A stretch of 64,000 nucleotides of DNA, taken from assembly GCF_964204645.1 (NCBI RefSeq), contig NC_134026.1, positions 20,974,650 through 21,038,649 of the forward strand, given 5' to 3'. Source of the DNA: Tubulanus polymorphus. Lineage: Eukaryota > Nemertea > Palaeonemertea > Tubulaniformes > Tubulanidae. The position numbers were made by a program, and so were the translations under genes. Of the stretch, positions 14,070 to 33,811 are shown piece after piece (the stretch's first letter is position 1; each line of letters starts with the position of its first letter). The notes beneath the pieces are model-generated. The model had not been told where the DNA came from. It did no database searches and saw nothing but the letters and a program-made list of their open reading frames with translations.

Positions 14070-14310
14070 ATAAAAGTGTTAATAAAGTGTGAGCTCTTAT
14101 AGAATAGATATATAGATATATTTTAAACATATTTCAATATTTATATTTGTATGAGTTAGATTTTTAAACATTAAAAGTGTTAGTAAAGTGTGAGTGAAAT
14201 AATTCATATTTAAAACAGTGAATATTTATATTAATATGTGTTAAATTCTTATTTTCTAACATAAAAAGTGTGAGTAAAGTGTGAGTGAAATAATTCATAT
14301 CTAAAACATT
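14070..14310 (+). promoter_or_regulatory. Three direct repeats upstream of the element ORF
   Basis: AAAGTGTGAG-type blocks followed by TGAAATAATTCATAT recur near 14077, 14178 and 14264. The same block occurs near 49268 and 49378 in the second copy, in both cases just before the zinc-finger ORF. The constant position suggests a promoter or transposase-binding array. This is inferred from position and repetition only. Confidence 0.5.
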
Positions 14311-14326
14311 GAATATTTATATTTGA

Positions 14327-14994
14327 ATGAGTTTTAATAAAAATTTTGTTATAAAAATGAAGAAAGAAGAAGAAGAACCCAACTTTAAAATCGAAATCAA
14401 TGAAACCAATAAATCATTTTTACAGTTTAACATTAGAAATTATATTTCAGCAATAAATTTAGTGTCCGCCAGACATTATAAAATTGATAACATTACTGTA
14501 ATTAATCAAATATTATCAAATGAAACATATTTAATTACTAAACTAATTGATACTTTTGATAATGGTGTTAAAAATCCTAAAATGTTCAATACAGTTTTTA
14601 ATTTTAAAGGAACTTTAGATGAAAACATAATAAATATTCTTAAAACTCCTTTCAATGAAAGAAAAAGTGATTTAATACTTTCAAAAGATTACAATGATTT
14701 GATTAACTTAAGAATTGAAAAAAGACAATTGTATTATTTCAATTTTGATAATAAACAAATTATCTATAATGAAAATTCATCAAATATTGGAATTCAATGT
14801 GAATTAGATAATGAAAAATCATTTAAAGATATTGCAGTTCAATGTAATTTAGATGATGAATTTAGAAAATTCAATCCTATTGAATAAGTGTATTGTTATC
14901 GCGGTGGTAAATATTTAAGATCACATAAATCAAAACATTATCAAACAGTTAAACATATCAATTATGAAAAGAATAATAAATATATATTGAAATA
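14327..14994 (+). pseudogene. Element-encoded zinc-finger protein, interrupted by a stop (copy 1)
   Basis: An ATG at 14327 opens 186 codons ending in TAA at 14885-14887. Sequence similar to the second copy continues in frame past the stop to about 14994. The N-terminus is acidic and Lys-rich (KMKKEEEEPNFKIEI), followed by a region rich in Asn, Ile, Leu and Lys. The segment beyond the stop has the remnant of a C-x-C-G-G-K-Y ... H-x3-H ... H motif, with one Cys changed to Arg. In copy 2 the codon at the stop position is a sense codon, so the stop looks like decay. I do not recognise the family. CCHH motifs of this form are common in selfish elements and large DNA viruses of eukaryotes. Confidence 0.7.
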
Positions 14995-15164
14995 AGAGTA
15001 AACTGTATGTTTCAAATATAAAGTAGTTAAAGCATCGAGAAATTAGTTTAATGAATAACTGTTAGGTAGTAAGTTTAATTGTTATTTGATTTGAAACATA
15101 TAAAAGTTAAATATTTCTAAAATATTAAATATTTATCAATTTAATAATTCTTTTTCTTAAATAA

Positions 15165-15293
15165 ATGGATGGTTTCATTCCAACTGGGAAAAGTGATTTC
15201 AAGCATTATCTTGTAGCAGGAGGATTAATATTGGCAGCATTATATTTTTACTATGAGAATATTTCAAAAGATTTGATGAATGAAAATAATTAA
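15165..15293 (+). CDS. Small ORF with one membrane segment (element copy 1)
   Basis: The 42-codon ORF begins MDGFIPTGKSDF and has one hydrophobic stretch (YLVAGGLILAALYFYY). It ends in TAA, after which the same frame stays open for about 29 polar codons to 15383. Small single-TM proteins are common in virus-like elements. The function is unknown, and it may be a decayed longer ORF. Confidence 0.45.
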   Translation: MDGFIPTGKSDFKHYLVAGGLILAALYFYYENISKDLMNENN

Positions 15294-15421
15294 TTGAGTA
15301 AAAAATTAAAGAAGTTAAATGGAAACAATCACAGAAAAAATAACAATAAAAAAGTTAATTCAGAAAATGATTTAGAGGATTAAAACAGCATCTTTTAATT
15401 TCATATATTTTGACTATAAAA

Positions 15422-15727
15422 ATGAGTGAAAATAAGGTATTAGAAATATTACACCTTATTTATAAAAATCAACAGAATATTAAATCAATTATTATGATTT
15501 CAGGTTTATTTTCATTCTCAGTTTATACTATAAAACAGTTGTTAGAATTCTATGATAGCTGTTAAATTAAATATACAGAATTGAAAGAAAATATAAATTA
15601 TATTTCAGATAGATTGAATAATATTAAGTGTTGTGAAATATGCAATAAAAGATATAAAAATAAAAGATCATTAAGGAATCACATGTATATTCATGAACTT
15701 GATGAAAAATTATATGAATCAAAATAA
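15422..15727 (+). pseudogene. C2H2 zinc-finger ORF interrupted by one stop (element copy 1)
   Basis: The frame opened at 15422 gives 47 codons with a hydrophobic middle (SIIMISGLFSFSVYTI) and a TAA near 15563. The same frame then runs open to the TAA near 15727 and includes a textbook finger, CEICNKRYKNKRSLRNHMYIH, that is C-x2-C-x12-H-x3-H. The intact finger after an early stop suggests recent decay or a second start downstream. The product is not recognised. Confidence 0.5.
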
Positions 15728-15825
15728 GAAATCGACTGTTAAATTAGCTGAAAATATAAAATATATTAGTTGAAATGTACGAAAATGAGTAAATTATATC
15801 TATGTTAAAAAAGGCGGGTTGAGGT

Positions 15826-15892
15826 ATCAATGTATTAAATACGTATTCAATACGTATCAAATACGTATTAATGTATTAAATACGTATTATGC
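15826..15892. repeat. Cluster of AATACGTATT palindromes
   Basis: ATACGTAT-type 8-10 base palindromes recur about five times within 65 bases inside element copy 1, a possible protein-binding array. Confidence 0.6.
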
Positions 15893-16116
15893 TTTATTTC
15901 TGAAAATGAAGTCACAGAAGTAATATATGTTTTAATTCATTCAAATATGATATTGTAATTCTTTAGTTAGTTGGCTTATTCAATAAGAGAAACAATGAAA
16001 TAATACAAGAGTGATACTAACAGTTAAAGTTATTAAAATTCTTGTTAAATCTATTTGAATTCTAGTCAATTCTTGTTAACCAATAGCGTGAATAGAAATC
16101 AAAAGGATCTAAATTA

Positions 16117-16470
16117 AAAAAAACAATAAGTTAAATAAGTTAGTATTAGATAAAGTAACTTATTGTTTTTTAGTATTTTTTATTTGTGATATAAAGTATT
16201 CTCTTTTGAAAAGAATTGTAAAAGAAAATATTAAAAAAACAATAACTAATACTAAAAAACAATAACTGAACTAAGCTAGTATTAGTTATTGTTTTTTAGT
16301 ATTAGTTATTGTTTTTTTAATATTTTCTTTTACAATTCTTTTCAAAAGAGAATACTTTATATCAAGAGAAACAATAACTAATACTAAAAAACAATAACTA
16401 ATACTAGCTTAGTTCAGTTATTGTTTTTTAGTATTAGTTATTGTTTTTTTAATATTTTCTTTTACAATCT
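16117..16470. repeat. Nested inverted repeats at right part of element copy 1
   Basis: Positions 16188-16363 form a palindrome with arms of about 75-85 bp centred near 16275, starting GATATAAAGTATTCTC and ending with its complement. Part of an arm is repeated again at 16367-16470. AACAATAACTAATAC and its inverse alternate throughout. Strong hairpin formation is expected. Confidence 0.8.
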
Positions 16471-16499
16471 AGAACAACTAAACCCCTATTACTCATAGC

Positions 16500-17322
16500 A
16501 GTCTTTACCATAGAGCATAACCAGGTTTCCAGCGGTCCTTCCAAGCCATTCTTTGTCCGTGCTTCTTATGGAAAAAAAGTCTGGACAGACACATCTTTGA
16601 CCTTCTTTTCGACTCTAAGCCCTTCCTTTTGATATAAAAGTCCTTCCAAATTTGATTTTTATGTATTTTCTGCGCACAATTTTGTCGCGAATTCGACTGT
16701 TGAAATATTTTATTAATCATTCCTGGTAATTCAATTGCCAGTAAGATATAATATACAGGAAAGTTTTATGGAATTACCCTGAAATGTATGACTGGTCTAT
16801 TACGCATTGCGATAATGCTTCCTCAGGGGCCCTCATTTTACTAGAAAGTACTCCTACCCGAGTCCAAAAGTCCCTCCTTTTGGGTCTAAATTTGCCCGAA
16901 AAGTCCTCTTTAGTACTTCTTTTTATCCCGGCCTTACCACTGGAAACCCTGATGACTGATTTTGGAATAGTGGTCGGAGCTCACGGAAGATAGATTTGTA
17001 ACTAGATCCGAACTCGTTATATCAAACTATTATTACATTTTCCACGCTAGTAAATTATTCAGCTCCGATTCGATTTCGGAAGAAATGAGACATATCAAAA
17101 GTACAGTCTGTATAATAACAGTATATCTATATAAACGTTTGCCCTCTACTTTAACCCATACTCCATTAGAACTTTCCATGAAAATCGAAAATGCATTGAA
17201 ACCGCTTCAGTCCATTAGGGATATGTACGCTAGCACACAACATTATTTCAGCATCTCGCATTCTATCAGGTGACTGGCTTGCAACAAGGAATTTGTTCGA
17301 CGACAAGATTCATCACGAAATC
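16500..17322. other. Spacer upstream of GPCR genes
   Basis: No protein family is recognised in either strand. The last about 130 bases (near 17190-17290) resemble those upstream of the second GPCR (18950-19060): both contain CATTGAAACCGCTTCA-like sequence followed by a TTTCAG, so the 5' region was duplicated with the gene. Confidence 0.45.
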
Positions 17323-18288
17323 ATGAAATCGAATCTCACGACAACTTCAATTTACAGTTTGATTTTTTCAGACATATTACTAGTGACACGTGATACTCAC
17401 ACAACCGTGTTCCTTGTTATTTCGTGTCTTAACACATTTCTGGCAGCAATAGTTGGTTTCATCGGCAATAGTTTAATCGTTGTATTGATGTTGACGGCTA
17501 AATTTCGCCGGCACTTCTACGGCCAATTATTCTTCTTGATAGCCTTATCGGATACTGGGTCCTTAATTATCATCACATTGGCAAGTTTCAATGTTGTCTC
17601 ATACCAGATTAACCAAAGCAATTTGATAAACATCCATCGCAACGATGTAATTTGCGTTTTGGTTGAAATATTATCGGCGGGATTCACTGCGCTAAGCCCT
17701 AACCTCCTTTGCCTATTAAGTTTTGAGAGGATGTGCATCGTGTTGTTCCCGTTCCGAGGACCAAGATTGTGGAGTTTGAAGGCTCCAAAATTCGTTTCTA
17801 TAATATTCATCGTCGCGCAAGTTGGCATGGTTATATCACATTCGTTTTCTATACGTTTTATAGAAGAGATCGGATGCGTGCATACGATAGATCAAACCGT
17901 AAACCGAGCATTACAAATCACTTGTATTTTATTAATACCGTCTACAATACTGATAATATCAACAACAATTATAGTTTTTACTCTAACGTTCAACCGTATG
18001 GCAAACAAAAATCAGTCTTCATCATCTGCGTCTTTTGTCGTAGCGTCTACTTGCATTTTGTTTTTATTGTTCAGTTTTCCGGTTAACATAATCTGGATTA
18101 TGACTTGGAGCAATCCCAATATTGTCCAGTCAGACTTAGCATTTCGAATAGCTGATATGATTTATAGTTGGAACTATGCGGTAAATTTCTACATCTATGT
18201 ACTAACTGGTAAAGAGATTCGCAGCAGTTTGGTGCACTATTTTTCTAAATTTTGCACACAAAAAAAACCAAGTACCCATAGAAGATAA
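17323..18288 (+). CDS. Class A (rhodopsin-like) orphan GPCR, copy 1
   Basis: This single-exon ORF of 321 codons has seven hydrophobic segments. TM1 carries GNSLIVVLML, TM2 LIALSDTG, the end of TM3 FERMCIVLFPF in place of the usual DRY motif, and TM7 NYAVNFYIYVLTGKEIR in place of NPxxY. The start is the ATG giving MKSNLTTTSIYSL, which aligns with copy 2 and has an N-glycosylation site. Lack of introns and tandem duplication are typical of lineage-specific peptide or chemosensory receptors in invertebrates. The ligand is unknown. Confidence 0.88.
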   Translation: MKSNLTTTSIYSLIFSDILLVTRDTHTTVFLVISCLNTFLAAIVGFIGNSLIVVLMLTAKFRRHFYGQLFFLIALSDTGSLIIITLASFNVVSYQINQSNLINIHRNDVICVLVEILSAGFTALSPNLLCLLSFERMCIVLFPFRGPRLWSLKAPKFVSIIFIVAQVGMVISHSFSIRFIEEIGCVHTIDQTVNRALQITCILLIPSTILIISTTIIVFTLTFNRMANKNQSSSSASFVVASTCILFLLFSFPVNIIWIMTWSNPNIVQSDLAFRIADMIYSWNYAVNFYIYVLTGKEIRSSLVHYFSKFCTQKKPSTHRR

Positions 18289-19076
18289 ACTCTCTGAAGT
18301 ATCTATTTATCGTGCCTGTTTACCGAACGCTTCGAAAGAGGTAGGCATATGAAAACATTTTCAAAGCGATTTTCCTACAACTTTTCATTCTGACTACAAG
18401 GAACAAAATTTTGTATCATAAGTAGGACTCGCTACACACTATCCAGGCTTCGGATAAGGAATGCCAACTGGCGCTCTATAATCTTTAAACATCTGTTTTA
18501 ACCAACAAAACTACCTTATCAATAAGCTAATAGAGGATTCGCGAGAATGAATAGAATTGAGAAAATCTGAGTGTTCAAAGGAATTGATTTAAGCCCAATG
18601 ACCCGAAAATCCTCAAAAATCGTGCTAGAACCCCAACCGGAAATCATCTTCTTACGACAGTGGTTTTTTCCAACACAACGAATATCTATCGGTACGGTTT
18701 ATAGCTATCATCGGGTCCAGATTCGATCTACATATTAACAATAGAAATTGGTTCTTCAAACCCGATTTGGTTACGAATATAATCGGACTGGAATGGGCTC
18801 AAAAATTGTCAATCTACTGCTCTACGGCAGCGGCAGTTAAGAAATGTTTAACACACGCTGAATATATGACTTTCTATGTACATTAATCGATAGCAGTTTT
18901 GGTTTACTCTCCATTTTCAATTTTCAATTGAAAACAATTCATCAAAATATGCATTAAAACCGCTTCAATCCATTAGAGTCGTAATGGCTAATATTATTGT
19001 TTCAGAATATTTACACGTGACATTCTGATGGGTGTAGCTGCCAAGGGCTCACCTCGAACAAAATTTGTCAGTAAAG
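18289..19076. other. Spacer between GPCR copies
   Basis: No gene is seen. The segment downstream of copy 1 (about 18340-18560) resembles that downstream of the pseudogene at 20480-20700, marking the limits of a duplicated unit. Confidence 0.4.
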
Positions 19077-20021
19077 ATGGAACCGAATCTGACGACTCTG
19101 ACGACGCCTTCGATTTACAGTTTGACATATTCGGACATATTACTAGTTCAACGTAAGAGATACACAACTACATTTATCACTATTTCATGTCTTAATACAT
19201 TTCTGACGGCGATGTTTGGTTTCAGCGGCAATAGTTTAATCGTTGTATTGATGCTGACGGCTAAATTTCGCAGGCACTTCTACGGCCAATTATTCGTATT
19301 CATGGCCATTTCGGATACTGGTTCGTTAATCATCATAGCGATATGCAGTGTCAATGATATTTCGTTTCAAACTAACGGAACCATTTTAATAAATATTCAT
19401 CATAACGATGTAATTTGTGCGTTAGTTGAAATAACGCATGCGAGTTTAGTTGCTTTAAATCCGAACCTTCTTTGCCTTCTATGCTTCGAAAGGATGTCCA
19501 TCGTGTTGCTCCCGTTCCGAGGACCAAGATTGTGGAGTTTGAAGGCTCCAAAATTCGTTTCTCTTATATTCATCGTTGCGCAAGTTGGCATAGTTATATC
19601 ACATTCGTTTTCTATACGTTTAATAGAAGAGATCGGATGCGTGCATACGATAGATCAAACTCTAAACCGAGCGTTACAAATCACTTGTATTTTATTCATA
19701 CCGACTACAATACTGGTAATATCAACAGCAATTATAATCTTTACTCTGACGTTCAATCGTATGGCAAACAAAAATCAGTCTTCATCATGTGTGTCTTTTG
19801 TCGTAGCGTCTACTTGCATTTTATTTTTATTGTGTAGTTTTCCTGCTAATATAATCTGGATTATGACTTGGAGCAATCCCAATATCGTCCAGTCTGGCTT
19901 GGCATTTCAAGTAGCTGCTCTCATCTATAGTTGGAACTATGCAGTAAATTTCTACATCTATGTACTAACTGGTAAAGAGATTCGTAAAACTTTAACGCAT
20001 TACTTTTCGAAATTGTGCTGA
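19077..20021 (+). CDS. Class A (rhodopsin-like) orphan GPCR, copy 2
   Basis: This intronless ORF of 314 codons is highly similar to the copy at 17323-18288. It starts at MEPNLTTLTTPSIYSL. GNSLIVVLMLTAKFRRHFYGQL, MAISDTG, FERMSIVLLPFRGPRLW and NYAVNFYIYVLTGKEIR are conserved or nearly so. Differences cluster in TM2-TM3 and the loop between them (DISFQTNGTILINIHHND), the region expected to shape the ligand pocket. It ends shortly after the TM7 helix-8 segment. The ligand is unknown. Confidence 0.88.
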   Translation: MEPNLTTLTTPSIYSLTYSDILLVQRKRYTTTFITISCLNTFLTAMFGFSGNSLIVVLMLTAKFRRHFYGQLFVFMAISDTGSLIIIAICSVNDISFQTNGTILINIHHNDVICALVEITHASLVALNPNLLCLLCFERMSIVLLPFRGPRLWSLKAPKFVSLIFIVAQVGIVISHSFSIRLIEEIGCVHTIDQTLNRALQITCILFIPTTILVISTAIIIFTLTFNRMANKNQSSSCVSFVVASTCILFLLCSFPANIIWIMTWSNPNIVQSGLAFQVAALIYSWNYAVNFYIYVLTGKEIRKTLTHYFSKLC

Positions 20022-20108
20022 AATCAAAACTAGCCTTACTTATCTACCTGAAATAATTTACCCTCAAGTCTACGTTTCTTGGTCTCAACGTGTATTATAT
20101 TTTCATTA

Positions 20109-20325
20109 TATCGTTTTCCTGCTAGTATGATTTGGATTATGACATCCTAATATTGTCCAGTCAGGCTTAGCATTCCAAATAGCTGATATGATATATAGTT
20201 GGAGCTGTGGTACATTTCTACATCTATGTACTAACTGGTTAAGAGATTGGCAGCAGTTTGGTGCACTATTTTTCTAAATTTTGCAAAAAATTAAACCAAG
20301 TGCCCACAAAAGATGAAATATACTA
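20109..20325 (+). pseudogene. Truncated GPCR copy 3 (TM6-TM7 fragment)
   Basis: Sequence similar to the 3' part of copy 1 begins near TTTTCCTGCTAGTATG and runs through the TM7 region to the tail. About 13 bases are missing after GGATTATGAC, further bases are lost in TM7, and TAAGAG creates a stop. The tail (AGCAGTTTGGTGCACTATT) matches copy 1 more closely than copy 2, so this is a remnant of a copy-1-like gene. Confidence 0.8.
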
Positions 20326-21051
20326 AGTATCTAATCATCTATTTATCCTACCTTTTTACCAGCTCAAATTTATATTTAGCAGTTCTATAAACGTTATGAT
20401 GGCAGTGAATTGGATTATTGTTCGCTGATTTCAAGAGTACCAACCCTCGATCCCGTATAAATTGCAATGGGACATGTATGAACACGCTAATTTTTTTCAA
20501 AGCAACTTTTTTGCAACTTGAATCTTTCAATCATTTCCCGAAAATACTTCTGTTCAAGTGAAACAAATGATCCCACTACACATTCTCTTGATAAGGAAAG
20601 TCTTGCGATGCTTTGAAAACTTAAAGCATCTAGATGTTTTATCGGAATGCCTTAACCAATAAAATACATGTGTCTTATATACACACGCGAATTCAAAGAA
20701 GTAATATAGAAATTATATAGGATCAAAAAGTTTAGTGTCAGTCAAGACCTTTCATAGATGATACGTCCACCTCAAAGACGCTCGAAATCAAAAAGAAAAT
20801 GTAGACACCGCTGGAACTCCGATAGCTAAAGTTAGAAATATTTAAAAACACCATTAAACTTTGCACATCACCAGTCGTCCATTAGAATTAATTCCAAAAT
20901 CTTTTACGTAGAAACGGAATTCTCAGTGATATGGGTCCTGATAAAGCAACGCATTTGATAATCTCGCATTATTTTGTGGTTGCCAATTCATAGGGCGTTA
21001 ATTGTTGCAAATAAGTTCAAATTTTTCGAGACTTCAACAGCTAGATCAAAT
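20326..21051. other. Spacer between GPCR remnant and SOX30
   Basis: The first part resembles the downstream flank of GPCR copy 1. The rest must hold the SOX30 promoter and 5' untranslated region. No clear promoter motif is recognised. Confidence 0.4.
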
Positions 21052-24000
21052 ATGGGTAAACGAAAAACAACCGCAAGCTCGTGTGTTCGTTCAAAAAGAC
21101 AAGATGGGCTTGCAAAGAAACGTAGGGGCAAGTGTAGTTTATCACCAAATGGTGTACGTGCTCTCTCGGAGAAAGTTGGTGGCGCTGAGAGATTTAATTC
21201 TTCTAGAAATCAAATTCTGCCAACAGAAGAAGCCGCCCCGGAAAGCTTCCTTAATGACGATTACATAGATCATTGTACCTTAGTAATTAACTCAGTACGA
21301 TCACTAACATCTGACAATAGCTTTGAAAACGAAGGAAATGGTGTAAGCGAAACAACAACAGAGGGAGGTTCAAAAGATTCGGTACGTGCATCTGATTTTC
21401 AAAATACGAATGACAAGTCCAAAACTGTTAGAGATACTGACCACGTCGTCGAACAACAGACCAAATCTGGCACGAAAACAAAACAAATACCAGTAAGAAT
21501 CTTAAAGACCTTTCCTGCGGATGAACATATCCCAAAAAGCCGAATAATTACCACTCCAAAACTATCTTCTTCTATTGTACAATTCGTTAAGATTTTGAAC
21601 GTCGATCCTGCTAAAGAGGTTTTAGGAATGTCGAAAACTGCTAAATCAAATCCAGAAAATCGGCAGGTTTTAACCCTAAGTAAATCAGCAAAACCTCTAG
21701 AAGTGAAAGATGCCTTTACTAGAGATACTTTGACAACACTCGGAAAGAAAACTACTGCCAAATTTTCGGACGTAGGCATTGATATAATCACCAAACAAGA
21801 ACCGAAACAAAATACAGCATCAAAGGGGAACGAGTCTATGGTTTCAATCGAGGGAAAACCGGAAACTTTCCGAGATATGGTTAAGAAAAACCACGGTGGA
21901 CGATTCTTTTACAATCGAGCGATTAAACTTTTGCAAGAGAAATCGTCGAACCTCAAAGAATGTCCGAAATTGCAGAGCGACAACGACTCAACTAAGGTTG
22001 CAGGTTCGTATGGCTTATCAAGCAAACCTGACACATTGGGATGAAATTACATCTAATATTATATGCCTAGGCACATCAAGATTCAAACAAAAACTTTAAA
22101 ATTTGAAACATTTGTGTTCGCATAGTCCCATTGGGTTGAACGCATCGCCTGGGTCCAGCTTATCGATGACTGCAACTGCAAAATTATTCAATTCATTTTT
22201 TTTAATTCCTACAGATCGAACTCCTATTTCTAAACGAACCTACGTGAATCGCAGAGGTCGGGTGAAACGGCCGATGAATGCTTTTATGATCTGGTCACGA
22301 ATGGCTCGCGCCGATATCGGCATTGAACACCCCGAATTTACCAACTCGGAAATAAGCGTCCGACTCGGAGAAATCTGGAACACGATGACCGAAGCCCAGA
22401 AACAACCGTTTTATAACGAAGCACAAAAAGTCAAGAAAGCTCATTCAGAATTATTTCCCGGTTAGGTCTAAGTATTTCATGAGGTTAAATTCGACGTAAA
22501 ACTTTCCAAAATTCAGAAAAGACGCGGGGGCATTCTTATATTGTATCATATTTATTACACCTTTGCAGATTGGACTTATAAGCCCGATAAAAAGAAACAA
22601 ACGCCCCTCTGGGATTGTAATAGGAAATGCTTGCCCAATAGTCCTGCAGTTTCGAATCAGCCAACGATCCCTGATACAAACTCAACATCATCGAAATCAA
22701 GAAGTGAAGCTGAAATTTGCGCCATTGAATCGACCAAATTAACCAAACAGGTGAACTCGATAATGAAGCCAATAATGCCTGCAGCGCGGAAGATTTCGAT
22801 CGGCGCTTTGCCGAAACGGACATGTTCTGATACTCGTGGTCGACCAACGTTTATTAGGATCGAAAATCTCACAGTAAATAATGGGTATGGCAAAAAAGTT
22901 GTCATAGCGAGTAAAACGAATTCTACAACCGTTTCGTCGATAAGTAATGCTAGCAGTGGCAGCTCCACAAGTTCTTATCGACAGCCGATCCCCGGACCTA
23001 GAGTTTACCAGATGACAACAACACCAGTGCCGCAGAATATTTCACCAGTGAACCAATTCTCGCAAACCGCCTCCCACGTTTTACCGAAAGTTAATTCGTC
23101 ACCGATGAGAACGGTTCTTCCGCCTTCAAATTCTTCCGCATCACCAACTGCTCAACATGTGACCACATACCAGACGACGTATCCACTACCGCTGTTCGTA
23201 AACCCGATGACCAACTTCCAAACAATGACTACAGCGAAACCACGCTCGTTCGTACCGATCATTCCTGCGAGTAGAAGTTACGTCGTTCCGACTGTTCGAC
23301 AAGCGCCAGTCCCGATTTCACCTGCGAATAATTTGTCATCCCAAAGACACCAACACATTTTTCCTGATGCCTCTCAACAGAATTTCGGTACATATTGATA
23401 GAAAATTCACTTCCGAATACAAATTGCAATGTTAAACATATTTATTTCACTACTCTCCCGCTTCACAGGTATCTTGATACCCACACGAAATCTAATTCCT
23501 CAAGCTGTAGGGATTCTCAGCACGCCGCAGAATATATCACACCCACTAATTACGACCAGTCCAACATCCAAACAGACATATACAAATCTACAACCCAGGA
23601 AAAGGTAAAGTTGAAACTCCATTAGAAATTAAGAAATTTCGTTAAGACATAATCACGATGGTATCTATTCTATCAAATATATAGACCAAAATCGTAAGAT
23701 TATGGGATGGACTTACATTTTGAAAAATCGGTAAAACTTTTTCAGGCAGGCAGCGATGTCATGGTCTCATACTTTTCTAGCTAAGGAAATAAATTTTTTT
23801 CAGGGAAATGAAGAACCTTCAAGTTGTTACCTCTGAACCATCTTCATCACTACAGGAATGGCCGTTTCCATTTCCTCAATTCGTACCGCAACCTACGCAA
23901 ACAACTGAACAAAATCCGTGCAGCAATTTGACCACTAATCACTGGTACCCCACTCATATCGGTGATATCGACAATATAGGTACCTTTTTCAACAACAGCG

Positions 24001-24355
24001 TTTTTCTTTCGAATTCGTAACTATGACGTCAGTCCCATTGTTTTCAGAAATACCCGAAGTCGGAAACGCTTGGAACGATGATGAGGATGACGTCCCTCAA
24101 CCACGCATAAGATACGCGATGTTACCGAACATAGGTCCTCCGTTGGACGTCGATGGGTAATACGCTTATACATCGTATGTGAAACATGATCCCCCAGATC
24201 ATGAGATGAGTCTTATCGTAAAATATTTTTACCATATTTTTTTTAGCTGGAATAGTTATTTCCAATCCGATACGAGCAGTCTTCAGAAAATTAATCTTAA
24301 GTTGCCGACCTCTGAACAGGATTTCGCAAACGATTTTGGGTTACATTTTACGTAG
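21052..24355 (+). CDS. SOX30: SOX30 (SoxH group) HMG-box transcription factor
   Basis: There are seven exons with agreeing phases: 21052-22003, 22215-22460, 22569-23387, 23469-23604, 23804-23979, 24048-24156 and 24247-24355. They total 2547 nt, or 848 residues. Exon 2 encodes the HMG box, with RVKRPMNAFMIWSRMAR, then EISVRLGEIWNTM and KQPFYNEAQKVKK, continued by DWTYKP at the start of exon 3. The EISVxLG, EAQKxK and FPxWxYxP features fit SOX30 better than other SOX groups. SOX30 drives male germ-cell programmes in vertebrates. Long Ser/Thr/Pro/Asn-rich regions flank the box. The start is the first ATG (MGKRKTTASS) in the open frame. The first donor (GTTCGT) is weak but keeps phase. AATAAA-like signals lie near 24547 and 24765. 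Confidence 0.9.
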
Positions 24356-25139
24356 AAATACTTGAAATTAACTCAATCTGCAATACACGCGCCATTTGCA
24401 AGCAGTGTGAAAATAACGAAGCTATCGTCTCCAGCAGATCTCAATTATCCTCTTTGTCTCGAAACAACTGTTAGCCTGAACCAAAATGTGAAAACAAATA
24501 AAAACCAAATTTTGACGAATGGATATTCTTATAGTTTTTATTCAACGAGCTACAAAATAAAATTTCTTTTCGAATGATTACAACCTTTCGCATCAGACGT
24601 TCTAAAAACAATAAACAAGCGCTAAAATGAACATAATCGGAATTTCCGAATTATATTCAGTTGACCTAGGTATGTACTAATAATAATTGTACTGGTACAT
24701 GTATAAAACTTATACAAAATTACTCTTTTATCATAATTACTATGAATGTATAACTTTTTTGTTCAATAAAACCCACACACAATACACGCGTATCAAAAAA
24801 TGTATTCTATACACAGCAGAATTTGGATTAGTGAACTTCAGTCTCTGATACAACTGTTCATCTAATTTTTTATTGTAAAAATAAACAAATATGGCAGGTT
24901 GAATAGTAGTCAACATTGACAGATTTTTAAGTCTATCAATGTTTCAATTTATTTATGTTGAAGCCTGGTCTTCACAAGTGGTTTCCATCTCTGGATCAGT
25001 TTTTCGGCGGTTTCCTGCTCCAGCCAGAAAAAGCAGCAAGAAAAATCAAGCTGGAAACCGCTCGTGAAAACCATCCTTTAATGGCAGTCTCTTCAGGTTA
25101 ACTTCAGATCCTCCACAGTAAACAGTTTCAATAGGTACT
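24356..25139. other. 3' regions of convergent SOX30 and CHD1L
   Basis: No coding exon is seen. AATAAA signals on the plus strand near 24765 can serve SOX30. The rest is expected to be the CHD1L 3' untranslated region. Confidence 0.5.

Positions 25140-33811
<8,672 letters not shown>

Larger units (their letters stand above)
13810..16493. mobile_element. AT-rich TIR element, copy 1 (Polinton-like ends, non-autonomous)
   Basis: The element begins AGTAATAGGGG and ends CCCCTATTACT, and is flanked on both sides by CATAGC (13804-13809 and 16494-16499), a 6-bp target duplication. AG at the 5' end and 6-bp duplications are features of Polinton/Maverick elements, but no DNA polymerase, integrase, ATPase or capsid gene is visible. 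It is therefore at most a non-autonomous relative or a different superfamily. It is strikingly AT-rich compared with its flanks. It holds a broken zinc-finger ORF and two small broken ORFs. Its left end is a palindrome of about 194 bp, and its right part is built of nested inverted repeats. A relative lies at 49100-51051. Confidence 0.8.

Noticed and set aside
17517-18086. Overlapping frames on both strands within the GPCR ORF
   Set aside because: They are shadows of the receptor, which has all seven transmembrane segments.
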